The position numbers and the translations under genes were made by a program. This document shows positions 7,578 to 15,463 of a stretch of DNA of 64,000 nt, piece by piece. Source of the DNA: CAYWTS01 sp964461265 (GTDB taxonomy: Bacteria; Bacteroidota; Ignavibacteria; Tepidaquicellales; OLB5); assembly GCA_964461265.1 (NCBI GenBank), contig CAYWTS010000007.1, forward strand, positions 1 to 64,000. Direction: 5' to 3'. A model generated the notes under the pieces. It saw nothing but the letters and a program-made list of their open reading frames with translations, did not search any database and was not told the origin of the DNA. Position 1 is the first letter of the stretch; every line of letters begins with the position of its first letter.

Positions 7578-10500
7578 ATGATCCTTAAAAAAGAAGCTAA
7601 AAAAATAAAAAAGTCAATATCGAAGATAAGCATAAACCTAGCGTCAGCGGATTCAATAATAAGGTCATCGCACGGTGAGGTGCTTAAGCCCGAGACAATC
7701 AATTACCGCACATTCAAGCCCGATAAAGACGGTTTATTCTGCGAGAAGATTTTCGGTCCTGTTCGTGACTGGGAGTGCCATTGCGGCAAATACAAAGGCA
7801 TACGTTATGCAGGTATAATCTGCGACCGCTGCGGTGTGGAGGTAAACCAGAAATCACTCAGGCGTGACCGTCTCGGACATATATCACTTAGTGTACCGGT
7901 TGTTCATATCTGGTATTTTCGTTCGGTTCCAAGCAAAATATCTCAGATACTCGGCATATCGAATAAAGACCTTGAGCGTATAATCTATTACGAAAATTAC
8001 GTTGTGATAAACGCAGGACCCACATCGTATAAAAAATTCGATATGCTCACCGAAGATGAGTTCCTGAATACGATTAACAATTTACCGGAAGAACATGAAG
8101 AGCTTGAAGATACTAATGAGAATAAGTTTCTCTGCAAAATCGGAGGAGAAGCAGTAAAAGAGTTATTAAGGCGTGTGGAAGTAGAACGCGACATCGAAAC
8201 GCTCCGCATACAGCTTCACGAAGAGACTTCGGTTCAAAAAAGAACCGACCTGATAAAAAGAATAAGAGTATTAAAATCGTTCCGTAAGCGTGAGGATAGG
8301 CGTTTGAATAAACCCGAGTGGATGGTACTGGAAGTAATTCCGGTTATCCCTCCCGAGCTGAGACCGCTGGTACCGCTTGAAGGCGGAAGATTTGCCACGA
8401 GCGATCTGAACGACCTATACAGACGTGTGATAATACGCAATAACAGGCTAAAAAGATTAATCGATATAAAGGCACCTGAAGTAATACTGAGGAATGAAAA
8501 GCGAATGCTTCAGGAATCGGTGGATGCATTACTCGATAACTCTCGCCGTGCAACAGCAGTTAAATCGGAAAACAGACCTTTAAAATCACTTTCCGACAGC
8601 TTAAAAGGAAAGCAGGGCCGTTTCCGCCAGAACCTGCTGGGAAAACGTGTCGATTATTCAGGCAGGGCTGTAATAGTAGTAGGTCCTGAATTAAAATTAC
8701 ACGAATGCGGCATTCCTAAAGATATGGCGCTAGAGCTTTTCAAACCATTCGTAATAAGACGGCTGATAGACAGAGACCTGGTAAAAACAGTAAAGAGTGC
8801 AAAGAAACTAATCGAAAGACGAACACCCGAAGTATGGGAAGTACTTGAAAATGTAATAGACTCCCATCCGGTACTGCTTAACCGTGCGCCTACACTCCAC
8901 AGGTTATCGATACAGGCATTCCAGCCGGTTCTTGTTGAAGGCAAGGCAATAAGGATACACCCGCTTGTTTGCACTGCATTTAATGCCGATTTCGATGGTG
9001 ACCAGATGGCAGTCCACGTTCCGCTATCACCCGAAGCACAGCTTGAGGCAAGAATCCTGATGCTCTCAAGCCATAACCTGCTTTCACCGCAGAACGGCGA
9101 CCCTATTGCAATCGCTAACCAGGAAATAGTACTTGGTTGTTACTACCTTACAAAATACAAAAAAGGAGATAAAGGTGAAGGAAAGTTTTTAGCAAGCCCC
9201 GATGAAGTTATGATTGCATATAATAGCTCAAAAATCGGATTACATGCCAAAATAAAAGTGAGAATCGACGGTGAGATAATTGAAACAACTACAGGGCGAG
9301 TAATATTCAACCGCATTGTACCTAAAGGAGTTGGCTTTATAAATGAGCTGCTTACCAAAAAAGGTATAATAAAAAATATAGCCCGTGTATTTAAGACGGT
9401 CGGAAACGTGGAAACGGTAAAATTCTTAGACGCATTAAAGGAGATAGGTTTTAATTACGCAATGACGGGCGGACTTTCGGTAAACCTTGACGATATTGTT
9501 ATACCCGATGAGAAAATAAAAATAATCGATAATGCACAAAAGAAAGTAGACGGTGTGGAAAAATCGAGAATGAGAGGACTGATAACCGAAGGCGAAAGAT
9601 ACAATAAGGTTATCGATATATGGACACATGCCACCAACGAGGTAAAAAGCGTACTGATGAATACATTAAAGAACTCACGTGAAGGATTTAACTCGCTTCA
9701 TATGATGATAGATTCGGGAGCAAGGGGTTCGCAGGACCAGGTAAGCCAGTTAGCAGGAATGCGCGGACTTATGGCAAAACCGCAGAAAAGCATGACGGGC
9801 CAGGCCGGCGAGATAATCGAAAACCCGATTATTTCAAACTTCAAAGAAGGACTGTCAATACTTGAATACTTCATTTCAACACATGGAGCCCGCAAAGGAC
9901 TTGCAGATACGGCATTGAAAACAGCTGATGCAGGCTACCTGACAAGGAAACTTGTTGACGTTGCACAGGATGTAATAATCTTTGATTCCGACTGCGGTAC
10001 TATCCGCGGTCTTAAAGTTGAAGCATTAAAAGACGGCGAAGATATTAAAGAACCGCTTTCGGAAAGAATCCTGGGACGTGTAACATTGCATAACATAACC
10101 GACCCGATAACAAGAAAAATACTGGTTAAAGCAGGCGAGGAAATAGATGAAGACAAAGCAGCAAAGATTGCAGAATCATCGATACAGTCGGTTGAGATAC
10201 GCTCGGTATTAACCTGCGAATCCAGACGCGGAATCTGCGCAAAATGCTACGGCAGAAACCTTACAACAGGCAAAATAGTAGATGTTGGCGAAGCAGTGGG
10301 TGTGGTTGCAGCACAATCAATAGGTGAACCGGGAACACAGCTTACACTAAGAACATTCCATATAGGCGGAACTGCAAGCCTAATAGTAACACAATCCAGA
10401 ATACCTACAAAATTTGGCGGCAAGGTGAAGTATGAAAATATTAAGGTCGTAAAATATGAGATACCCGGGCAGGAAATGGTGCAGTTTGTTACACTTAGCC

Positions 10501-11846
10501 GAAACGGATTAATCCACATTTATGATGAAAATAACCGCATGGTTTCTAAATACGATGTACCTTATGGTGCACACCTGTTTGTTAAGAACGGTGACATTGT
10601 AGAGAAGAATCATGTGCTTTACGAATGGGATCCGTACAACTCGGTAATAGTGGCAGAACACAGCGGAAAAGTAGCTTACGTTGATTTAGTGGAAAATGTC
10701 AGCTACATGGAAGCACCCGATGAAACAACAGGGCATATTCAGAAGGTTGTTGTAGATTCAAAGGATAAAACACTAAGCCCGACAATACAGATAAAGAACT
10801 CAAAGGATGAAATTTTAAGCAACTATATTATCCCCTCTTTAGCACATTTAATGATTAATAATGGTGACGATGTAGTTGCAGGGCAGATACTTGTTAAAAT
10901 ACCGAGGGAGACAGGCAAAACTCGTGATATTACAGGTGGTTTGCCGAGGGTTACTGAATTATTTGAAGCCAGAAGCCCGAATTCACCTTCCATAGTTTCT
11001 GAAATTGACGGATTTGTGGAAATCGGCGCTCTGAAACGCGGTTCACGTGAAGTAAAAGTAATTAGCGAAGATAAAAGCGTAGAGAAAAAATACCTTATTC
11101 CCGTTGGCAAGCATATACTTGTAAGAGACGGTGATTTTATAAAAGCCGGTGAAGCACTCTCGAGCGGTGCTGTTGATCCGCATGACATTCTAAGGATAAA
11201 AGGTGTTGCAGATGTTCAGGCTTACCTTGTTAACGAGATACAGGAAGTTTACAGAATGCAGGGTGTGAAAATAAATGATAAGCATATCGAAGTTATTGTA
11301 CGGCAGATGCTCCAGAAGGTGAGAATTGTTGACCCTGGTGACACTAATTACCTTGAAGGTGATGTTGTTCACAGGTTCAAATTCTATGATGAGAACGAAC
11401 AACTGAAAAACAAAGTAGTCATAACCGACCAGGGCGGTTCAACAAAGGCAAGAATGTATGATATAATTGACAAGAAAATAGTTAAAGAACTTAACGCTGA
11501 ACTCAAAAAGAAAAAGAAGGATTTGATAAAGTTCCGTGAGACTAATCCCGCAATAGCTAACCCAATATTACAGGGTATATCACAGACATCTATCACAACC
11601 GACAGCTTTATTTCGGCAGCATCGTTCCAGGAGACTACTAAAGTCTTAACAGATGCTGCTATAGAAGGCAAAGTTGATTACCTGCACGGATTGAAAGAAA
11701 ATGTTATAGTAGGCCAGCTCATTCCGGCAGGCACGGGATTAAAACGATACAAAGAACTGCTTGTGCTTAAAAAAGATGAAACTGCTGTAGAGGAAGAAAA
11801 GCCGAAGAAGAAAAGAGCTAAGAAAAAAGAAAAAGCAGAAGCGTAA
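7578..11846 (+). CDS. rpoC: DNA-directed RNA polymerase subunit beta'
   Basis: A 1422-residue beta-prime subunit. Seen: the N-terminal zinc-binding domain (ECHCGKYKG...CDRCGVEV, about residues 65-90); the absolutely conserved NADFDGDQMAVH catalytic loop that holds Mg2+; the bridge-helix/trigger-loop regions; and the second zinc site with LTCESRRGICAKCYG (about 880-895). The C-terminus ends in a Lys/Glu-rich tail (EEEKPKKKRAKKKEKAEA) not needed for the fold. The length fits the compact forms of the FCB group. It forms a tight unit with rpoB and is followed by an intrinsic terminator. Confidence 0.98.
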   Translation: MILKKEAKKIKKSISKISINLASADSIIRSSHGEVLKPETINYRTFKPDKDGLFCEKIFGPVRDWECHCGKYKGIRYAGIICDRCGVEVNQKSLRRDRLGHISLSVPVVHIWYFRSVPSKISQILGISNKDLERIIYYENYVVINAGPTSYKKFDMLTEDEFLNTINNLPEEHEELEDTNENKFLCKIGGEAVKELLRRVEVERDIETLRIQLHEETSVQKRTDLIKRIRVLKSFRKREDRRLNKPEWMVLEVIPVIPPELRPLVPLEGGRFATSDLNDLYRRVIIRNNRLKRLIDIKAPEVILRNEKRMLQESVDALLDNSRRATAVKSENRPLKSLSDSLKGKQGRFRQNLLGKRVDYSGRAVIVVGPELKLHECGIPKDMALELFKPFVIRRLIDRDLVKTVKSAKKLIERRTPEVWEVLENVIDSHPVLLNRAPTLHRLSIQAFQPVLVEGKAIRIHPLVCTAFNADFDGDQMAVHVPLSPEAQLEARILMLSSHNLLSPQNGDPIAIANQEIVLGCYYLTKYKKGDKGEGKFLASPDEVMIAYNSSKIGLHAKIKVRIDGEIIETTTGRVIFNRIVPKGVGFINELLTKKGIIKNIARVFKTVGNVETVKFLDALKEIGFNYAMTGGLSVNLDDIVIPDEKIKIIDNAQKKVDGVEKSRMRGLITEGERYNKVIDIWTHATNEVKSVLMNTLKNSREGFNSLHMMIDSGARGSQDQVSQLAGMRGLMAKPQKSMTGQAGEIIENPIISNFKEGLSILEYFISTHGARKGLADTALKTADAGYLTRKLVDVAQDVIIFDSDCGTIRGLKVEALKDGEDIKEPLSERILGRVTLHNITDPITRKILVKAGEEIDEDKAAKIAESSIQSVEIRSVLTCESRRGICAKCYGRNLTTGKIVDVGEAVGVVAAQSIGEPGTQLTLRTFHIGGTASLIVTQSRIPTKFGGKVKYENIKVVKYEIPGQEMVQFVTLSRNGLIHIYDENNRMVSKYDVPYGAHLFVKNGDIVEKNHVLYEWDPYNSVIVAEHSGKVAYVDLVENVSYMEAPDETTGHIQKVVVDSKDKTLSPTIQIKNSKDEILSNYIIPSLAHLMINNGDDVVAGQILVKIPRETGKTRDITGGLPRVTELFEARSPNSPSIVSEIDGFVEIGALKRGSREVKVISEDKSVEKKYLIPVGKHILVRDGDFIKAGEALSSGAVDPHDILRIKGVADVQAYLVNEIQEVYRMQGVKINDKHIEVIVRQMLQKVRIVDPGDTNYLEGDVVHRFKFYDENEQLKNKVVITDQGGSTKARMYDIIDKKIVKELNAELKKKKKDLIKFRETNPAIANPILQGISQTSITTDSFISAASFQETTKVLTDAAIEGKVDYLHGLKENVIVGQLIPAGTGLKRYKELLVLKKDETAVEEEKPKKKRAKKKEKAEA

Positions 11847-11865
11847 AGAAAATCATTTATTAGTG

Positions 11866-11910
11866 ACCCCGACATTAAACAATTTTATATTAAGTCGGGG
11901 TTTTTTATTT
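11866..11910 (+). terminator. intrinsic terminator of the rpoBC operon
   Basis: The stem ACCCCGAC (11866-11873) pairs with GTCGGGG (11894-11900) and can be extended by TTAA-type pairs towards the loop. Six T follow directly (11901-11906). It lies 19 nt after the rpoC stop. The folC ATG at 11912 sits right behind the T tract. Confidence 0.88.
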
Positions 11911-11911
11911 T

Positions 11912-13225
11912 ATGAAAAACATTAAAGAATATTTAGACTACCTTTATAAATTCGAAAGGTTGCGGATGAAGTATGACCTCCGGAATATTAAAAAGATTCT
12001 GAAGGAACTCGGCAATCCTGAAAAAGAATTAAAATGCATACACGTTGCGGGGACAAACGGCAAAGGTGCAGTTGCTTCTTTTACAGCTTCTATTCTTATG
12101 GAACATGGGTTAAAAACGGGACTTTTCACTTCACCTCATATATTAAAATTTAATGAGAGGATAAGAGTTAACGGGAAACAAATTAATAATGCTTATATTA
12201 AAAACTTTTTAAGTAATAATTTAAAATTATTTCAAAAAATCCGCCCGTCTTTCTTCGAGGTTTGCACCGCCCTTGCTTTCAGCTATTTCAGGGATAAAAA
12301 CGTTGATGCTGCTGTAATAGAATGCGGGCTTGGCGGAAGGCTTGATTCTACAAATATTATTACACCTCTGGTATCAGTTATCACACAGATAGCTATGGAC
12401 CATGAGAAATACCTTGGCAATTCTTTACTTAAAATAGCTAAAGAAAAGCTTGGAATTGTGAAAAAGAATGTCCCTGTTGTTGTGAGTGATAATAACTTGT
12501 CACTAAAAAAATTATTTTACAAATCTATTGATAAATTGATGCTGATATATTTAGAAGATTATTTATCGAACCCCCTCCTAATCTCCCCCCGTCAGGGGGA
12601 GATACAGTGGGGGTCTTTACTAAAATACAAGAAAACAGACTACATAAACAGTAATTTTCAAATTCGCAATGCACAGGCAGCGTTAACAGCAAGTGAAATA
12701 TTTCTTAAAAGAACAAAAAAACACAAACCTGACAGGTTTAAAAAACCTGTCGGGTTTAACGTTACAAAAGCTGTAAAAGGATTAAGAAACTTAATTAAAA
12801 ACACATCTTACCATTGCCGTCTTGAAACAATAAAAAAAGCCGGATATGATTTTATTTTTGACGTTGCACACAATCCTGCTGCCGTTAAAAACACTTATGA
12901 AAATCTGAATGATACAAAAATAGATGCTGTCGTATTCGGGATGATGGAAGATAAGGATTACAGATCTGCGTTGCCTTATATAATGAAGTTGTCTGATACT
13001 ATTATTTTCACCAAACCCTCCTATCACCGCTCGCTTGAACCGGAAATATTATTTAAAGAAGCATTGAAATATAAGAAACCGAAAAAATTATTTATAACTT
13101 TAACTGTTCAAGATGCAATTAAAAAAGTGTATATTATAAAAGGCAGAAAAGTTTTATTTTGCGGGTCGTTTTTTTTGGTATCGGATGCTTTGAAGGTCTT
13201 GAAATTACAGAAGTATATTAATTAA
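11912..13225 (+). CDS. folC: folylpolyglutamate synthase / dihydrofolate synthase
   Basis: A 437-residue Mur-ligase-type enzyme that adds glutamate to dihydropteroate and folates with ATP. Seen: KCIHVAGTNGKGAVASF (P-loop, about residue 45), GLFTSPHILKFNERIRVNG, ECGLGGRLDSTN, ITQIAMDHEKYLG, the second-domain start NFQIRNAQAAL, and FDVAHNPAAV. The N-terminus YLDYLYKFERL...LGNPEKEL fits the family, so the first ATG is right. Two GC-rich palindromes fall inside the frame, adding residues about 220-234 and 272-282 in regions expected to be loops. The ATG abuts the rpoBC terminator and has no ribosome site. Confidence 0.93.
   Translation: MKNIKEYLDYLYKFERLRMKYDLRNIKKILKELGNPEKELKCIHVAGTNGKGAVASFTASILMEHGLKTGLFTSPHILKFNERIRVNGKQINNAYIKNFLSNNLKLFQKIRPSFFEVCTALAFSYFRDKNVDAAVIECGLGGRLDSTNIITPLVSVITQIAMDHEKYLGNSLLKIAKEKLGIVKKNVPVVVSDNNLSLKKLFYKSIDKLMLIYLEDYLSNPLLISPRQGEIQWGSLLKYKKTDYINSNFQIRNAQAALTASEIFLKRTKKHKPDRFKKPVGFNVTKAVKGLRNLIKNTSYHCRLETIKKAGYDFIFDVAHNPAAVKNTYENLNDTKIDAVVFGMMEDKDYRSALPYIMKLSDTIIFTKPSYHRSLEPEILFKEALKYKKPKKLFITLTVQDAIKKVYIIKGRKVLFCGSFFLVSDALKVLKLQKYIN
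12571..12613 (+). repeat. palindromic repeat inside folC (first)
   Basis: Two nested arms: outer CCCCC (12571-12575) with GGGGG (12609-12613), inner ATCTCCCCC with GGGGGAGAT (12581-12603). The frame remains open and it encodes NPLLISPRQGEIQWG. The GC-rich stretch stands out from the surrounding AT-rich gene, and its form resembles the intergenic element before dnaG. It looks like a repeat inserted into coding sequence. Confidence 0.7.
12725..12757 (+). repeat. palindromic repeat inside folC (second)
   Basis: AAACCTGACAGGTTT, three A, then AAACCTGTCGGGTTT: a 15-bp inverted repeat with one mismatch. It is read in frame as KPDRFKKPVGF, between the helix ASEIFLK and the conserved VTKAVKGLRNL segment. 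A shorter cousin, AGGTTT-gta-AAACCT, lies in the rho leader at 26104-26118. Confidence 0.7.
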
Positions 13226-13236
13226 TTTTAAACATG

Positions 13237-13249
13237 CTGCCTGAGGCAG
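13237..13249. repeat. short palindrome between convergent folC and LTXXQ gene
   Basis: CTGCC-tga-GGCAG, a 5-bp stem just after the folC stop. The rest of the 106-nt spacer holds imperfect TTCAC/CCATT direct repeats (about 13302-13328). With no T tract it is a weak terminator candidate at best; it belongs with the CCTGAGG-type palindromes seen at 211-232. Confidence 0.45.
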
Positions 13250-13331
13250 GTGAGCTTTTGTATACTGACAAGGGGCAGAATCCACTTATTATAATATATT
13301 TTCACCATTTACCATTCACTATTCACCTACA

Positions 13332-13790
13332 TTATTTCCCCTTTTTATAATCCTTCAGTAATTTTTTAATTTCTTCCGAAAATTTACGCTCAAATATTAT
13401 CATAATTGCAAATTGTTTTGGTGTGAGCATACTGCGTAAATCAGATGTAAAGTTTTCTTTCATTTCATTCATCTGTTTCTCAAGACTAATAAGCTGGTCG
13501 ACTAAAGTATCAAGCCCTTCACCGCTTCCCAGGTTTTGTGTTATATCGATGTAAACATTAATTCTTTTTTTGTTAACTTCCCTTAATTCTTTTACATAAT
13601 CCATATATTTATCCTTAAAAGTAACGGCGGTGATGGTATCGAGCTCAAGTTTTTTAACAAGCTTATCGAGCTTAATCTTCTGTATCTTTTCCCTGAAATC
13701 ATTATCCTTATCTTGAGCACACAAGCAGTTTGCAAAACCTGCAATACCTGCAATAATAAAAATTAGTAATATTACTTTCCTGTTGAACAT
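13332..13790 (-). CDS. periplasmic LTXXQ-motif (Spy/CpxP-like) protein
   Basis: A 152-residue exported protein. It has a signal peptide (MFNRKVILLIFIIAGIAGFA, cleavage probably before QDKDN) and a wholly helical, charged mature part. The sequence SMLTPKQFAIMIIFERKF near the C-terminus matches the LTxxQ motif of Spy/CpxP/CnrX-type envelope stress proteins. Those proteins sense or chaperone misfolded proteins, or bind metals, in the periplasm. It is the last gene of the sigma/anti-sigma operon, 8 nt after the anti-sigma gene, so it is probably the sensor or a target of that system. The family assignment rests on the motif and context only. Confidence 0.7.
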   Translation of the reverse strand: MFNRKVILLIFIIAGIAGFANCLCAQDKDNDFREKIQKIKLDKLVKKLELDTITAVTFKDKYMDYVKELREVNKKRINVYIDITQNLGSGEGLDTLVDQLISLEKQMNEMKENFTSDLRSMLTPKQFAIMIIFERKFSEEIKKLLKDYKKGK

Positions 13791-13798
13791 TTTATTAA

Positions 13799-14545
13799 TT
13801 ATATATCTGTCTTAATTAATTTTTCAAGCATTAAATCCTGTTCAAGGGTACTTAGCTTATCGAGTTCACTTTCAATTTCTTCGTCAAAGCTTCCCGCTCC
13901 TCCGAACAGTATGCTTTCACTGACCTCATCAGATGCAAACTCTTCGGTAATATCCTTAATCAAAGCTTTGTTTTTAACCTGAGTCACGACATAATTTTCA
14001 ACTTTTTCTTCGACTAGTTGTTCTTTTACAACACCGGGCTTCTTCAGATTTGTTTTTGCAGACTTCAGAATATCTTTTTTAACAGGTTGTTGTTCTTTAG
14101 CAGTAATTTTTTCCTTCGTTTCTGGAATTTCCTCTTTCTTCTGTTCGGTCTGCTGAATCGTATCTTGTTTTTCTTTCTTAGTCATCTGCTGTTCAGCCGG
14201 TTTAAATAACATATAAATAATTACAATCAGAATAACCGCCGAAACAGGAACAAGCACTTTCCACCATTTAGTAAAAGTATTACGGGCTGATTCTGCTTCT
14301 TCTTTCTCCTCTATACGCTGATGTATACGCGGTAAAAGATTTATCCAGTAACCGGGTGAAGGTTCGGTATATTTAATTTTATCTATGGCTGTGAAAGCTA
14401 AGCTTACTTCATCATAAAAATCACGAAGCTCCGATGAGCTGTTTAAATACTGCTCAACGTATTTCTTTTCTTCATCTCCAAGCAATCCCGAAACATAGTC
14501 GGGTATCAGGAGCTTAATTTTTTCTATTTCTTTTTTCGAAGACAC
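13799..14545 (-). CDS. membrane-spanning anti-sigma factor
   Basis: A 248-residue protein with an N-terminal helical domain (IPDYVSGLLGDEEKKYVEQY, then LNSSSELRDFYDEV) of the type that clamps ECF sigma factors. One membrane span follows (about 94-112, VLVPVSAVILIVIIYMLF), then a Lys/Glu/Gln-rich linker and an acidic C-terminal part. The zinc-binding HxxxCxxC of classical ZAS domains is absent, so it is a zinc-free variant. It lies 4 nt after the sigma gene. The inferred topology puts the sigma-binding half in the cytoplasm and the sensing half in the periplasm. Confidence 0.75.
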   Translation of the reverse strand: MSSKKEIEKIKLLIPDYVSGLLGDEEKKYVEQYLNSSSELRDFYDEVSLAFTAIDKIKYTEPSPGYWINLLPRIHQRIEEKEEAESARNTFTKWWKVLVPVSAVILIVIIYMLFKPAEQQMTKKEKQDTIQQTEQKKEEIPETKEKITAKEQQPVKKDILKSAKTNLKKPGVVKEQLVEEKVENYVVTQVKNKALIKDITEEFASDEVSESILFGGAGSFDEEIESELDKLSTLEQDLMLEKLIKTDI

Positions 14546-14549
14546 TTTA

Positions 14550-15113
14550 TTACATTTTCCTTTTTACGTATTCCCCTATCTTTTTAACCGCATGGAAGTA
14601 ATTCGATTTTGCCCCGCCAACCGAAAGCTTCATTATTTTTGCTATATCTTCGTATGGCAGCTCATCGTAATATCTGAAGTTAAACACTGCTTTTTGCTGT
14701 GGAGGCAAAGTATTTATCGCCTCGAAAACAAGCTTCCGTTTTCTGTCTTCATCCAGCTGTTCATCCGCCTTGCTGCTTTCATATTCAATTGGTTCCAGAA
14801 CTGTTTCCATACTGACTGTAGTTTTGACCTTTGCTTTATTCAGATGGTTTAATGAATAATTCACTGCTATTCTGTACAACCACGTGAATAAATTTGCTTC
14901 TTCCCTAAAATCTTTCAAAGCGGTATATATTTTAATGAACACTTCCTGTGTAATATCATCGGCATCGTCATGAGTATTAACCATTTTTCTTATTACCCAG
15001 TAAACCTGCTGCTGGTATCGTTTTACAATCTCATTGTAACCGCGTATATCGCCGTCTTTATACGCTGCTATAAGTTCTTCATCGCTAGATTTACTTCCAA
15101 TAATATCAGTCAT
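14550..15113 (-). CDS. ECF-family RNA polymerase sigma factor
   Basis: A 187-residue sigma-70 family protein of the extracytoplasmic-function type, with only regions 2 and 4. Region 2 contains NEIVKRYQQQVYWVIRKMV, DADDITQEVFIKIYTAL and FTWLYRIAVNYSLNHL. Region 4 contains TLPPQQKAVFNFRYYDELPY and EDIAKIMKLSVGGAKS with the helix-turn-helix. It heads a three-gene operon with its anti-sigma factor and the LTXXQ protein, so it probably directs an envelope stress response. Such genes are usually autoregulated; no promoter could be assigned confidently in the divergent upstream region. Confidence 0.9.
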   Translation of the reverse strand: MTDIIGSKSSDEELIAAYKDGDIRGYNEIVKRYQQQVYWVIRKMVNTHDDADDITQEVFIKIYTALKDFREEANLFTWLYRIAVNYSLNHLNKAKVKTTVSMETVLEPIEYESSKADEQLDEDRKRKLVFEAINTLPPQQKAVFNFRYYDELPYEDIAKIMKLSVGGAKSNYFHAVKKIGEYVKRKM

Positions 15114-15463
15114 TCAGGGCTAATGGTTAAACCTTTAAAAACAGGTTTAATTTATTTGCTAATATAATAAATAATGTCGATTAAATTACTGTGCTTATTG
15201 AATTTACTTATTTTCAGCATGCTCAGTATAGCCCTTTACATACTGTTTGACAAAAATTTATCTATAAAGTTTAATTAAAATTTACAATTCTTTAAAATAC
15301 CATTAATAAAGTACTCACTTTATCAGATAGATTAGATTTAGCATTGCTCAGAATTTGCTGAAACAAATCTCTATGGTAAACATCTGTACGTATGTTAACT
15401 GTGAATTATTAATTGTTAATTGTTAATTGTTAAAATATATGCTAAAATTGAATGGTATAAATT
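15114..15463. promoter_or_regulatory. 350-nt divergent intergenic region with candidate promoters
   Basis: This separates the sigma gene (-) from the transglycosylase gene (+). Two + strand sigma-70-like candidates are seen. TTGACA (15247-15252) is followed after 17 nt by TTTAAT (15270-15275). TTGTTA (15420-15425) is followed after 17 nt by TAAAAT (15443-15448), about 15 nt before the GTG start. The second lies at the edge of three TTAATTG heptamer repeats (about 15409-15431). A 34-codon hydrophobic open frame is also present at 15174. No terminator is visible. Confidence 0.4.
15174..15278 (+). CDS. possible 34-residue single-span membrane peptide
   Basis: An open frame from ATG 15174 to TAA 15276 encodes a 34-residue peptide that begins MSIKLLCLLNLLIFSMLSIA and ends YILFDKNLSIKFN. 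It is one strongly hydrophobic segment flanked by a basic residue and a polar tail. No ribosome-binding site is visible, and one candidate promoter overlaps its 3' end. Chance open frames of this length are common in AT-rich DNA, so it is listed only as a possibility. Confidence 0.15.
   Translation: MSIKLLCLLNLLIFSMLSIALYILFDKNLSIKFN

Noticed and set aside
13799..14545. Zinc-binding (ZAS) anti-sigma factor
   Set aside because: The HxxxCxxC ligands are not present in the N-terminal domain, so a zinc-free anti-sigma is called instead.
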